Positions 9,045-18,209 are shown, numbered from the stretch's first letter. The stretch is 64,000 nt of DNA from CAVVST01 sp963750995 (GCA_963750995.1 CAVVST010000002.1:992001-1056000), one strand, 5' to 3'. Numbers and translations: made by a program. The notes: a model not told the origin generated them from the letters alone.

Positions 9045-10118
9045 TCAAGGCTTGGGCGTTATGGCGAGTGGACCTACTTCGGGCCTGGCTTGTGTATTTG
9101 CAAGCGGCCCAAGCTCCGCGGCGACGCCGCGAGCGATTGCGGCCGTTTCGCTGCCGGCCTGAAAGCAGCTGAAGTCGGGCCGGTCGCGCCAGGCCAGCGG
9201 ACCGCACAGGCGAACCCCGGCCTTCACTGCCGCGTCGTGGACGATATTGATGGCGCGCTCGTAGTCAGGCGTGCCCTGCGGGAAGCCGGAAAAGTTGCCG
9301 AGGTCTCCGCTCGCCGCGAAAATCGCGGTCACACCCGGGACCCTGGCGATCTCGTCGGCATTCTTGAGACCTTCGAGCGTCTCAATCATCAGGATCAGTA
9401 CGATGTTGTCGTTGATGGTGTTTCGATAACCACCGGGCACGCCGCCCCACATGGCCGCGTCGAATGCCTGGCCGCCGCCATTGCTGCGGCGCCCGAGCGG
9501 CGGGAAGTAGGTCCAGTTCCGCGCCTCGATCGCCTCGGCGACGGTATCGACGGTCGGCACGACGACGACGAGCGCGCCGGCGTCGAGTGCATGCTGGATC
9601 TCGCGCTCGTCGGCATAGGCGACCCGCACACCAGGGACGGCCTTCGCATGGGGGCATGTACGCCACATGCGTGCGACCGACTGCCAGTCATGCTGGTCGT
9701 GCTGCATCTCCGTCCAGATGAAGTCGTAACCGGCATTGGCCATGGCGCAGTACGTGGCCGGATCGGTGGCACTGAACAGCGTGCCGCCGGTCACCTTTCC
9801 ACCCTGCATCAGCTTGAGCCTCACCGGATTCCAGAGCCGTGCTCCTGACGGCGGATTGAATGCGGGCCCGTACTTCCAGGTGGCAGGATCAAAGGGACCC
9901 TGATTTACCGCTCCGGGCGGAGCGACGCTCCGCGAGTTGCTATCGGTGCCGGCCGGAGCGGCCAGCGGGAACTGGGTCGTGCCGGCAGCAGGGTTGTTGG
10001 CGTACGGATCGGCGCTCGATGGCGTCTGGGGTTGCGTGTTCTGCGTCTGGGCCGCCAGCGTCGCGATCCCGATAGCCGCGCAGACAGCGGATGCGAATAA
10101 CAGATCCCTCATCGTCAT
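9045..10118 (-). CDS. Exported HpcH/HpaI aldolase-family protein
   Basis: A 357-residue protein with an N-terminal signal peptide (LFASAVCAAIGIATLAAQ) and a low-complexity linker of about 60 residues. An HpcH/HpaI TIM-barrel follows from about residue 95. Family segments are GYDFIWTEMQHDQHDW, the ligand region LILMIETLEGLKNADEI and FAASGDLGNFSGFPQG. HpcH/HpaI enzymes normally perform metal-dependent aldol cleavage of 2-keto-3-deoxy acids in the cytoplasm, so export is unusual. It is divergent from the PreA gene; the 128 bp between them should hold both promoters. Substrate unknown. Confidence 0.85.
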   Translation of the reverse strand: MTMRDLLFASAVCAAIGIATLAAQTQNTQPQTPSSADPYANNPAAGTTQFPLAAPAGTDSNSRSVAPPGAVNQGPFDPATWKYGPAFNPPSGARLWNPVRLKLMQGGKVTGGTLFSATDPATYCAMANAGYDFIWTEMQHDQHDWQSVARMWRTCPHAKAVPGVRVAYADEREIQHALDAGALVVVVPTVDTVAEAIEARNWTYFPPLGRRSNGGGQAFDAAMWGGVPGGYRNTINDNIVLILMIETLEGLKNADEIARVPGVTAIFAASGDLGNFSGFPQGTPDYERAINIVHDAAVKAGVRLCGPLAWRDRPDFSCFQAGSETAAIARGVAAELGPLANTQARPEVGPLAITPKP

Positions 10119-10246
10119 CTCCTTTCGAGCGACTTGGCCGATTTCTCCGCTGACGAGTGCGGGATCCTAGCATGCGCGCCCTGCTTCGTCTGGCCGCACC
10201 GCATTCGGGCGCGGTGTTATAGTCAGCGCTTTCGGAGGGGGGACCG

Positions 10247-11356
10247 ATGGCTGCTCAGCTCGCGACGACCTTCACGGGGCTGCGGTTCGAGAACCCGTTC
10301 CTGCTCGCATCCGCTCCGCCGACCGAGTCCGACAGCAACATCATGCGCGCGTTCGATGCCGGCTGGGGCGGCGTCGTCACCAAGACCATCGGCCTGCATC
10401 CCGTCGTCAACGTTGATGGCCCGAAGACGAAGTTCCTGCGCGCGACACCTGAATCACCGCGGCTGTCGATGCAGAAGAGGCCCGGCACGGCGCTGCACTC
10501 CTCCTGGAACTGGGAACTCATTTCGGACAAGCCACTTGACTGGTGGGTGCCGCGGATCGCGCGCATCAAGCAGGCGCATCCCTCGCGCATCCTGGTCGCG
10601 TCGATCATGGCCGGCTCGGGGACCGACGAGGAGCTGCGGCGCTGGCAGACGCTCGCCAGCGCCTGCCAGGATGAAGGCGCGGATGCGCTCGAGCTGAACC
10701 TGTCGTGCCCGCACATGGACCGCAACGACATGGGCTCGAACATCGGCAAGGACCAGGGGCTGATCTCGATCGTCACCGAAGCGGTGCGCAAGGTCGCGAG
10801 CGTGCCGATCTGGGCCAAGCTCACACCCTCGACGACCGACATCGTGCTCGAGGCGGGCGGCGCCTTCCTTGGCGGCGCGTCGGCGATCACTTCGTCGAAC
10901 ACCTTCCCCTCGCTCCCGTTGATCGATCCAGAAACGCTGGAGTTCGAGATGAACGTCGACGGGCTGGTATCGAGCGGCGGCCTCGGCGGGCCGGCCATTC
11001 TGCCGCTATCGATGGCCAAGATGGCGCAGCTCACGCAGGCGTTCCCTGACAAGTCGTTCTCGGGAATCGGCGGCGTCGCCGAGTTCGCCCACGCGCTCAA
11101 CTACTTCCTGCTTGGCTGCGGCACGGTGCAGGTGTGCACGGCGGCGATGCTCGACCACGCGATCGGGCCGAACGTGATCAAAGGCCTGCTGGCCGGCATG
11201 CGTGAAGCGATGGATCGGCACGGGTGGGCGACCATGGACGACTTCCGCGGCCTGCGCCGCGACCGTATCGTCACCCACTCGAAGATCCGCCGGCCCGACG
11301 CCAAGGCCTATCACGGCGGCTACGAAGCCGAGGGGTATGCCTCCGCCGACCGCTGA
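10247..11356 (+). CDS. preA: Dihydropyrimidine dehydrogenase subunit PreA-like, lacking the C-terminal ferredoxin domain
   Basis: FMN-dependent TIM-barrel of the dihydroorotate/dihydropyrimidine dehydrogenase family, 369 residues, with a strong GGAGGGGGG site before the ATG. Family motifs are FENPFLLASAPPTES, GGVVTKTIGL, the catalytic-loop cysteine in LELNLSCPHM, and GIGGVAEFAHALNYFLLG with GTVQVCTAAM near the phosphate site. E. coli PreA is about 40 residues longer and ends in a two-[4Fe-4S] ferredoxin domain that is absent here. It would catalyse reduction of uracil or thymine. The partner PreT, which feeds electrons, is not in the window. It overlaps the transporter start downstream. Confidence 0.88.
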   Translation: MAAQLATTFTGLRFENPFLLASAPPTESDSNIMRAFDAGWGGVVTKTIGLHPVVNVDGPKTKFLRATPESPRLSMQKRPGTALHSSWNWELISDKPLDWWVPRIARIKQAHPSRILVASIMAGSGTDEELRRWQTLASACQDEGADALELNLSCPHMDRNDMGSNIGKDQGLISIVTEAVRKVASVPIWAKLTPSTTDIVLEAGGAFLGGASAITSSNTFPSLPLIDPETLEFEMNVDGLVSSGGLGGPAILPLSMAKMAQLTQAFPDKSFSGIGGVAEFAHALNYFLLGCGTVQVCTAAMLDHAIGPNVIKGLLAGMREAMDRHGWATMDDFRGLRRDRIVTHSKIRRPDAKAYHGGYEAEGYASADR

Positions 11357-12827
11357 GAACATGGGGTCGGGGGTCATCTCCGACGTTTTCGAGGATCTCT
11401 CGGACAGCCCGCTCTGGAATGCGGATCTCGCGCCGACGCCGCTGGCGCGCCGGACCTGGTCCACCTACCACATCGCCGCGCTCTGGATCGGCATGAGCGT
11501 GGTCATCACCACGTACACGCTGGCGTCCGGGCTGATGCAGCAGGGCATGACCTGGTGGCAGGCGATGGTGACGATCCTGCTTGGGAACGCGATCGTCCTG
11601 GTGCCGATGATCCTCAACGCCCACGCCGGCACCAAGTACGGCATCTCGTTCCCCGTCCTGTGCCGCGCCGCCTTCGGCGTGAAGGGCGCCAACGTGCCGG
11701 CGATGCTGCGCGCGTTTGTCGCCTGCGGATGGTTTGGCATCCAGACGTGGATTGGCGGCCTCGCGCTCAGCGCGCTGCTGGCGGCAGCCTTCCCGGCGTG
11801 GGCGCAGCTCCCGGGCAACACCTGGATCGCCTTCGCGATTTTCTGGGTGATCCAGGTCGCGATCATCATTCGCGGCCTCGACGGCATCAAGCTGCTCGAG
11901 AGCTGGTCGGCGCCGCTCCTGCTTGGCGGCGGACTGCTGCTTCTGTGGTGGGCGATCGACAATGGCGGCGGCCTGGGACGAATACTTGGAGAGTCCACAC
12001 GTCTGCAAACCACGCAGACGCCATTCTGGCAGCTCTTCCCCGCTGCGTTGACCGCAAACGTCGGCTACTGGGCGACGCTCAGCCTCAACATCCCGGACTT
12101 CACGCGCTACGCGAAGAGCCAGCGGTCGCAGGCGCTGGGCCAGGCCATCGGACTGCCGCCGACGATGACCGCGTTCGCATTCATCGGCGTCGCCGTCACC
12201 AGCGCCACCATCGTCATCTTCGGCGAAGCGATCTGGGATCCCGTCGTCCTGATCGCCCGAATCGGCAGCCCGGCGGTGATCATCGTCGGCGCGCTGCTCG
12301 TCCTGATCGCGCAGCTGACGACGAACATGGCGGCCAACGTCGTGTCGCCGGCCAACGACTTCTCCAGCCTGGCGCCGCGCCGCATCAGTTATGTCACCGG
12401 CGGACTGATTACCGCGGTCATCGGCATCCTGATGATGCCGTGGAAGCTGTACGCCGATGCCGCGGCGTACATTTTCACGTGGCTGATCGGGTACTCGAGC
12501 CTGATGGGCGCGATTGGCGGGGTGTTGATTGCCGATTACTGGGTGCTGCGACGCCGCCAGCTCTCGACGCCAGACCTGTTCAAACTCGAGGGCCGGTACA
12601 CCTACACTGGCGGCGTGAACTACCGCGCCATGGCGGCAATGACGCTGGCGATCCTGCCGGTGGCGCCCGGCTTCATTCGCGCCGCGACGACGCCCGGCGG
12701 CCAGGTCGCGAACCCTACCGTGCTCGATACGCTCTACACCTACGCGTGGTTCGTGACGTTCGGCCTGAGCTTCGCGCTGTACTTGTTGATGGCGGGCCGC
12801 AACCGGGAACGCCGTGGCGTCACCTGA
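11337..12827 (+). CDS. NCS1 family nucleobase/hydantoin permease
   Basis: Nucleobase:cation symporter-1 protein of 496 residues with about twelve membrane segments. Typical segments are NADLAPTPLARRTWSTYHIAALWIGM, GTKYGISFPVLCRAAFGVKGANVPA and NIPDFTRYAKSQ. It would bring uracil, allantoin or hydantoins in for the enzymes nearby. The start is uncertain: ATG 11337 follows an AGGGG and overlaps preA by 20 bases, while ATG 11361 lies inside a 16-base copy of the palindrome arm found between ispDF and gltX. Its end overlaps the convergent sulfite-oxidase-family gene by 8 bases. Confidence 0.88.
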   Translation: MPPPTAENMGSGVISDVFEDLSDSPLWNADLAPTPLARRTWSTYHIAALWIGMSVVITTYTLASGLMQQGMTWWQAMVTILLGNAIVLVPMILNAHAGTKYGISFPVLCRAAFGVKGANVPAMLRAFVACGWFGIQTWIGGLALSALLAAAFPAWAQLPGNTWIAFAIFWVIQVAIIIRGLDGIKLLESWSAPLLLGGGLLLLWWAIDNGGGLGRILGESTRLQTTQTPFWQLFPAALTANVGYWATLSLNIPDFTRYAKSQRSQALGQAIGLPPTMTAFAFIGVAVTSATIVIFGEAIWDPVVLIARIGSPAVIIVGALLVLIAQLTTNMAANVVSPANDFSSLAPRRISYVTGGLITAVIGILMMPWKLYADAAAYIFTWLIGYSSLMGAIGGVLIADYWVLRRRQLSTPDLFKLEGRYTYTGGVNYRAMAAMTLAILPVAPGFIRAATTPGGQVANPTVLDTLYTYAWFVTFGLSFALYLLMAGRNRERRGVT

Positions 12828-14217
12828 TTCGAATCGGAACCTGCTGTATCGCGTTGTTGCCGTAGCCCAGGCGGTTCCATTCGGCCATGTCTGGCTGGGC
12901 GCGCCCCGCGAGATCCGTGGCGCGTGCGCGAACCGTCAACGGGCCGGGATCATGCACGCGGGTGAGCAGCTCCCACCACTGCCAGCGGTGACGCTGGCGT
13001 TCGCCGATGAGGCGCGCATCCTGCCAGCGTTCCCCGTTGACGCTGACTTCCACCCGCGCAATCGGTGCAGCGCCTGACCACGCGACGCCGCGCACGGCAA
13101 ACTCGCCGCGGGGCAGTTCCTGGTGAGGTGACGGCTCGGTAATGAGCGCGCGAACCCGCTGCAGCGTGACTGGCTCGCGTACGGTCTGACCCTCGCGCTG
13201 CCATTCGTACTGGTACTTGTCGGTCTGGTAGTGACCGGTGAAGGGCCGATCGACCAGCTCGATCTCGGTCAGCCATTTCACCGACGCGACGGCATACCAG
13301 TCTGGAACGATGACGCGCAGCGGATAGCCATGTTGCAGCGGCAGCGGCTCTCCATTCATCGCGTAGGCCAGCAGGACGCCTCCCTGGCGCGCGTCGGCCA
13401 CGCTGAGACTGCGCTCAAAGGCGATGCACCCCGCCGCGCCGTCCACCTCGCCGCCGTCTGCCCCGCGGAAGACTACTTCGCGCGCCTGTGACTGGATGCC
13501 GGCGCGGTCGAACACCTCCACGAGAGGGACGCCCGTCCACTCGGCGGTGCTGACCGCTCCCAGGTTCCACTTCTCACCGGGCACAGCCGGATCGAACAGC
13601 GTACGGCCGTTCCCCGCGCACTCGAGCGTCGCCACCAGCGTCTGCGACGGCATGTTGCGCAGATCGCGCAGGCTGAGGCTGAGACTGCGATCGACCGCCC
13701 CCGACACTGACAGGCGGTACCCCTCGGGATCGAGTCTGGGGATCTGAAAGTGGTTGCGCACGTAGAAATGCGCGTTCGGCATCACCACGCTGCCGATCAG
13801 TGCGGGGATCGACGTCTCGGAGTTCAGCGGATGCGCGCGATGGACGACCAGCCCGGCCTCGATTGCCTGCTGGCAGGCTTCTTCCGGGTCAACCGCCGGC
13901 ACCAGCTCGCTGGTCGGCATCGCCGCACTGCAACCGCCGCTCGCGACCACGCGCGCGCAGGTCGACGCCGGATAGATGGCGACGCTTCCCGCGGCCTGGA
14001 ACGGCTGCATGAACTCGCGCACCCGCGCCTCGTCGTCCGCGTCGACGATGAGATACATGGTGTGCTCGCCTCGCACGACCGCCTCGCCCTGGATCTGGAC
14101 GCCCAGCTTGCGGACATTCGGACGGCTGAGGTAGTTGAGCAGCCCGGCGCCGACGTAAGGGTCGGCGGCCGGACACTGATCGGCCGGATGCTGATGCCGG
14201 ACAATGAAAAGAGCCAT
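12820..14217 (-). CDS. Sulfite-oxidase-family molybdoenzyme with extra N-terminal domain
   Basis: A 465-residue protein. Residues 1 to about 105 form an unrelated small alpha/beta domain, resembling DUF3303/DUF4242-type ferredoxin-like folds. Residues from about 145 form an oxidoreductase molybdopterin-binding domain with the molybdenum-ligand cysteine at Cys200 (TLVATLECAGNGRTLF), then GVPLVEVFDRAGI and GYPLRVIVPDWYAVASVKWL. The C-terminus is the Mo-cofactor dimerisation domain (FAVRGVAWSGAAPIARVEVSVN). There is no haem domain and no signal peptide. Substrate may be sulfite or another oxyanion or sulfoxide. The N-terminal fusion is the notable feature. Confidence 0.85.
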   Translation of the reverse strand: MALFIVRHQHPADQCPAADPYVGAGLLNYLSRPNVRKLGVQIQGEAVVRGEHTMYLIVDADDEARVREFMQPFQAAGSVAIYPASTCARVVASGGCSAAMPTSELVPAVDPEEACQQAIEAGLVVHRAHPLNSETSIPALIGSVVMPNAHFYVRNHFQIPRLDPEGYRLSVSGAVDRSLSLSLRDLRNMPSQTLVATLECAGNGRTLFDPAVPGEKWNLGAVSTAEWTGVPLVEVFDRAGIQSQAREVVFRGADGGEVDGAAGCIAFERSLSVADARQGGVLLAYAMNGEPLPLQHGYPLRVIVPDWYAVASVKWLTEIELVDRPFTGHYQTDKYQYEWQREGQTVREPVTLQRVRALITEPSPHQELPRGEFAVRGVAWSGAAPIARVEVSVNGERWQDARLIGERQRHRWQWWELLTRVHDPGPLTVRARATDLAGRAQPDMAEWNRLGYGNNAIQQVPIRIR

Positions 14218-14220
14218 AGT

Positions 14221-14311
14221 TAATCAATTCCCCACTTCCAACTCCCAACTCCCAACTCCCAAGACTCATTCATTGTCTTTTTGGGAGTTGGGAATTGGGT
14301 GTTGGGAGTTT
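14221..14311. repeat. Imperfect inverted repeat built of CCCAACT units
   Basis: Runs of the heptamer-like unit AACTCCC on the left (about 14235-14262) face their complement GGGAGTT/GGGAATT on the right (about 14280-14311), giving a long imperfect hairpin. It separates the sulfite-oxidase-family gene from the EamA transporter. A second copy of the same design lies at 56221-56291. Confidence 0.75.
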
Positions 14312-14328
14312 GCCTACGGTAGCACGGG

Positions 14329-15163
14329 CTATTCGAACCCGACGATGAGAACGATGGCCGCGAGCGCGCAGACAACGCCCGACACCTGCAATGCGCTGAG
14401 TCGTTCGTGAAGCACGGCGCGCGCCAGCAGCACCGTGCTTGCCGGGTAGAGTGACGCCAGCGTCACGACGACGCTGAGGGCGCCGTAACGGGTGGCGGCG
14501 AGGTACAGCGCGTTCGCGGCCATGTCGACGACGCCGCTGCCGACGGCGACCTTCGAGACCGGCGGCACCAGGCGAAGCGGCTGGGCGGTGGCGAGTCCGA
14601 GCGCACCGAACAAGACCAGCGAGAGGGCGCGTGAAGCCACCAGCGGCCACATACCCGCGGCCGCGCTGGTGCGTGCGAGCGCGAGGAAGAAGAAGCCAAT
14701 CGCCACGCCGGATAAGAAACGCGATCCCTATACCCTTCCGCGCAACATGCGTGGTTCCCCGCTCCTGGCTGACGAGGACGATCGCGACAATCGCCAGCGC
14801 CATTCCCGCCATGGTCAAGGCGGCGAGACGCTCGCCCGCGAGCACGCCGGCCATGACCGGAATGACGACCGCGCACACCGCGGTGGTCGGGGCGACCACT
14901 GCCATCGTGCCGATGGCCAGTGCGCGGTACAGCAGGCCGACGCCGATGCTCCCCGCAATTCCCGCGATCGCGCCCCAAAAGAAATCCGAGCGAGACGGCG
15001 ACGCGTCGGGCAGCAACGGCAGCACCAGCAGCAGCATGACGAGGCCGGAGGCCTGCGACCAGACGACGACGGTAATGGTGCTGGCGCGGCGCGAGGCGAG
15101 GCCGCCGAGAAAGTCCGCCGCGCCATACAGCGCGGCAGACGCGATTGCGAGGAGAAATGCCAA
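14329..15163 (-). CDS. EamA/DMT family transporter, one frameshift
   Basis: Ten-helix drug/metabolite transporter. The N-terminal EamA half starts MAFLLAIASAALYGAADFLGGLASRR, and the second half ends GVVCALAAIVLIVGFE. The halves lie in different frames. They meet near 14713, where one extra base interrupts AFL then SGVAIGFFFLALART. Corrected length is about 278 residues, normal for the family. Both halves begin with the typical pattern and the C-terminus carries LASLYPASTVLLARAVLHERL. The start codon abuts an AT-rich inverted repeat at 15164. Substrate unknown. Confidence 0.85.
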
Positions 15164-15237
15164 TTTACGAATTGACGAATCTACGAATTGACGGATTGCA
15201 ATCCGACAATTCGTAAATCCGTAGTTTCGTCAATGCG
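15164..15237. repeat. AATTGACG-type inverted repeat (family A, copy 1)
   Basis: AT-rich block made of 8-base units such as GAATTGAC, GAATCTAC and GGATTGCA, followed by the complementary series (CAATTCGTAAATCCGTAG). It can form a long imperfect hairpin. Its right end runs into the last codons of the MOSC gene. Related copies lie at 26717-26780, 57717-57791 and 59531-59625. Confidence 0.8.
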
Positions 15238-15865
15238 TCGTTCGTCGCGGTCGGCGGAGTACGTGAATCGAGTCGCCGACGGCGACGTCCCCCGCCTCGA
15301 TCACGCGAAGGTAAATGCCGCGGAGATTCAGGTGGCGAAGCTCGCGCATGGACACGAGTTGCAGCGCCCCGTCGCCGAATCGCTCGCGGAACTTCCGGCA
15401 GCCGTTGTGCGGCAGCGGCGTCACCTCGAGCGTGGCGGAACCGGCCCTCAGCACGGTACCGGCCGGCAGGTTGGCCTCGGACAGGTCGAGATCGAAGAAC
15501 ATCTGGTCGCCGAAGAGCGTGAGCGGCTGACCGTTGGCAATCAGGTCGGCCACGTCGAACTGCATTACCGCGAGCTGCGCCTCGGGCGACGGACGCCGCT
15601 GCCGGCCCCACGCGTCGCCCGGCATGCCGGATTCCGGCGTCATCGAGACGCGGTCCAGCGTTTCGCGCGCGCCACCGCGATGCCGCGTCACCAGCAGGCG
15701 CACCTGCCCGATGTCGGCAGGGGCCCGCGGCAGCGACCGCAACCGTGACTCGAGCACATCGAGCGCCAGGAACGCGGCCAGCTGGCCATCCGACTCGGAA
15801 TCGATTACCCGTTCCAGAGCGCCATCGCCGATCGGGTGACGAAGAATCCGTAGAACAGACGACAT
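15230..15865 (-). CDS. MOSC domain protein
   Basis: MOSC (molybdenum cofactor sulfurase C-terminal) beta-barrel, about 211 residues. The conserved cysteine is in LPHNGCRKFRERFG, preceded by AGSATLEVTPL and followed by LRGIYLRVIEAGDVAVGDSIHV. The N-terminus carries RAPADIGQVRLLVTRH and SMTPESGMPGDAW, as in stand-alone MOSC proteins. The start is uncertain: the ATG at 15865 overlaps the end of the metal transporter, and a start further in is possible. It sits close to a molybdoenzyme gene, which fits sulfur transfer, but that link is inference. Confidence 0.75.
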   Translation of the reverse strand: MSSVLRILRHPIGDGALERVIDSESDGQLAAFLALDVLESRLRSLPRAPADIGQVRLLVTRHRGGARETLDRVSMTPESGMPGDAWGRQRRPSPEAQLAVMQFDVADLIANGQPLTLFGDQMFFDLDLSEANLPAGTVLRAGSATLEVTPLPHNGCRKFRERFGDGALQLVSMRELRHLNLRGIYLRVIEAGDVAVGDSIHVLRRPRRTTH

Positions 15866-17307
15866 CGCGACGAGCCCGACACGGCGCCACATCGGCGGGA
15901 CGGATGTGCTCCGGGCAGCAGCCGCGTGTTGATGTAGAGCAGGTGGGGCGCGGCGATCACGAACACGAAGCCCGCCACGTTGGCGCCGATTTGCAGCAGC
16001 AGAATCGGCTGCGCGAGCCGTAGCGCCGACGATGCCCCACAGCACGACCACGCCGAGCACGCAGTAATAGACCGCCCGCACGTCGCCGCCGCGCCAGGTG
16101 CGCACGCGACCGCTGCCCGTCCAGAGGATGTCCGTGATCGCGCGCACCATGCCTTCGAGCTGATCGAGCTGCGTCTTGAACAGGATCCACGCGCCGAGAA
16201 AGGCAATCACGCCACCCAGCAGCGGCGCCCGACGTCCCGCTGATCGCCTGCGCCAGAGCTGCGCTGATGCCCAAGCCCTGAATGTTGGTGCCGCGCGGAA
16301 GGAACGTGACGTAGATCATCGCCGGCAGGAGCATGCCGAGCATCGCGCCGGCGAAGAACACGCCCCACTGATCCGCGCTGATGATCCGCCACCATCCGCG
16401 CCACCGGCGCATCCCCTCGGCGTCGTCGGCGAACATGAACCCATTGTGCGCGAGCGTGACCTTCGTGCCGCCGATCGCGCACGGGATGTAGCCCGCCCGC
16501 TCACCCATGCCGTAGCCACGATCGCGCGCCCAGTTCGACAGCACGATGTTGGTCACGCCGCCGGCGCCCGAGTAGGCCACCAGCGCGCCAAGGAGAAAGA
16601 GGTCGGTTCCGGCCGGGAAGAAATCGAACGTCCCGCCGTGCAGATCGAAGCCAGTCAGATCCCATCACGCCGGCGAGCCATGTGCGCGACGGGACGAAGA
16701 TCAGCGCCAGCACGAGGAAACTCCCGAGGATGGCGGCGATGAGCACCCAGTTCAGCAGCTCGAGCGTCGTCTCGATGCGACGGCCGAACGACAGAATCGC
16801 GACGCACGCGAGGAACGTCGCCACGCCGATGAAGTAGATCGATGTTCGCAGTCGGCCGCGCCGGCGAGCCGCCGCGTGAAGAGAAAGAAGATCGCACCCG
16901 CGGCCGTGCCGGCCCATGCGGGCCAGCCGACCTGCAGAAAGTACAGCATGGCGTACACCCACGCCCAGACCTTGGACGAGGGCCGCGTGCGCATGAAGCC
17001 GGTAAAGACCGGCTCGCCTGTCGCAAGGGTGTAGCGCATCAACTCGGTGTTGAAGATCGTCTGGAGAGAACACGGCGATCCCGACCACCCAGAGCAGCGA
17101 CAACCCGTGACGGACGAACGTGGCGGGGCCGAGCAGGAACTCCCCACTGCCGATCGACACGCCGAGCACGATGATGCCGGGGCCGACCGCCTCGAGCCAG
17201 CCGAGGCCGTGCGGGGGCGGCGGGAGAGGCAGCTCGGCGCGCGCCCACGGATCGAGCCCGGAGCGTGCTTCGACAGGAACTGCTGTGGAGATGGACGAGG
17301 TGGCCAA
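15805..17307 (-). CDS. NRAMP-like divalent metal transporter, about seven frame breaks
   Basis: Segments in alternating frames join into one eleven- to twelve-helix protein of about 500 residues. Order on the strand: MATSSISTAVPVEARSGLDP and GPGIIVLGVSIGSGEFLLGP; then FNTELMRYTLATGEP; then YFIGVATFLACVAILSF; then VAYSGAGGVTNIVLSNWARD; then VIAFLGAWILFKTQLDQLEG; then ILLLQIGANVAGFVFVIAAP. Breaks fall near 17067, 16855, 16660, 16232, 16030, 15915 and 15860. No conserved segment is missing, so base-level errors explain this better than decay. The glycine-rich first helix and the GVTNI motif resemble NRAMP-type carriers; the ion is not determined. Confidence 0.7.
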
Positions 17308-17371
17308 GGGCCGTTATCGTATGCGATCCAGCGCGGTGCCCGGAAGCCCGCAATCGCGCTAGACTTGTGCC

Positions 17372-18178
17372 ATGAAACGCGTCTGGATGGCCGCGGTCCT
17401 TGCCCTCGTCGGGGCGGCCGCCGTCGCCGAAGCGCAGTTCGGCCGAGCCTTCCGCGGCACGAGAGTGGCGACGGAAGCGGACTTCGATGGCCGCTTCCAC
17501 TACTGCCGTCTCGTCTACCAGGGTGCCTTCAACGGCAACGGCGGCAGCTGGCGGACCGACTATCCGAACGCCGACATCAACATGTCGGTCCGGCTTTCAG
17601 AGCTCACCAAGGTTGGCGTCAGCAAGGCGTCCGACGGGTCGCCCAAGCCGTTGCTCGTCCGCGTCGGCGGCGACGAACTGTTCCAGTGCCCGCTGGTGAT
17701 CATGTCGGCGCCGGGCGCGGCGCTGATCGAGGACCAGGAAGCCGGGCGGCTGCGTGAATACCTGCTCAAGGGCGGGATGCTCTGGACCGACGACTCCTGG
17801 GGAAGCTACCAGTGGCAGCACTGGGTCTCGCAGCTCAGGAAAGTGCTGCCGGCCGGCGAGTATCCGATCTTCGACGTGCCACTCGACCATGCGCTCTTCA
17901 AGTCGCAGTTCGAGGTCACGGAGATTCCGCAGATCCCGAACATCGGCTTCTTCCTCCGGTCCGGCGGACGCACCTCGGAACAGGGGGCCGATAGCGCGGT
18001 GCCGATGGTAAGAGGGATTGCGGGTCGTGACGGGAACTTGATGGTGCTGATGACGCACAACACCGACATCCAAGACGCCTGGGAGCGGGAGGGGGAGGAT
18101 CCCTCCTACTTCTACGCGTTCAGCCCGCGCGGCTACGCCTTCGGCATCAATGCGATCCTCTACGCGCTGACGCATTGA
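17372..18178 (+). CDS. DUF4159 domain protein, exported
   Basis: A 268-residue protein with a signal peptide (MKRVWMAAVLALVGAAAVAEAQ) and a DUF4159 domain, which adopts a glutamine-amidotransferase-like Rossmann fold of unknown activity. Diagnostic segments are FHYCRLVYQGAFNGNGGSW, TDYPNADINMSVRLSELT, GRLREYLLKGGMLWTDDSWG and FDVPLDHALFKSQF. DUF4159 proteins are common in Acidobacteria. The intergenic gap upstream should hold divergent promoters for this gene and the metal transporter. A short palindrome follows the stop. Confidence 0.87.
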   Translation: MKRVWMAAVLALVGAAAVAEAQFGRAFRGTRVATEADFDGRFHYCRLVYQGAFNGNGGSWRTDYPNADINMSVRLSELTKVGVSKASDGSPKPLLVRVGGDELFQCPLVIMSAPGAALIEDQEAGRLREYLLKGGMLWTDDSWGSYQWQHWVSQLRKVLPAGEYPIFDVPLDHALFKSQFEVTEIPQIPNIGFFLRSGGRTSEQGADSAVPMVRGIAGRDGNLMVLMTHNTDIQDAWEREGEDPSYFYAFSPRGYAFGINAILYALTH

Positions 18179-18180
18179 GC

Positions 18181-18209
18181 GGAGGCCTGAAGGCCTCCGG
18201 CTACCACGT
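18181..18209. repeat. REP-like palindrome followed by CTACNACGT (family D)
   Basis: GGAGGCCTGAAGGCCTCC is an almost perfect 8-bp hairpin followed by GGCTACCACGTC. The same layout (GC-rich hairpin with a short loop, then a CTACGT-like tail) recurs at 37744, 40831, 45652, 54342, 54850 and 56727. It directly follows the DUF4159 stop and may also end transcription. Confidence 0.65.

Noticed and set aside
15164..15237. CRISPR-like array of AATTGAC units
   Set aside because: Units are 8 bases, degenerate and without spacers; the second half is the complement of the first, so it is a hairpin repeat.
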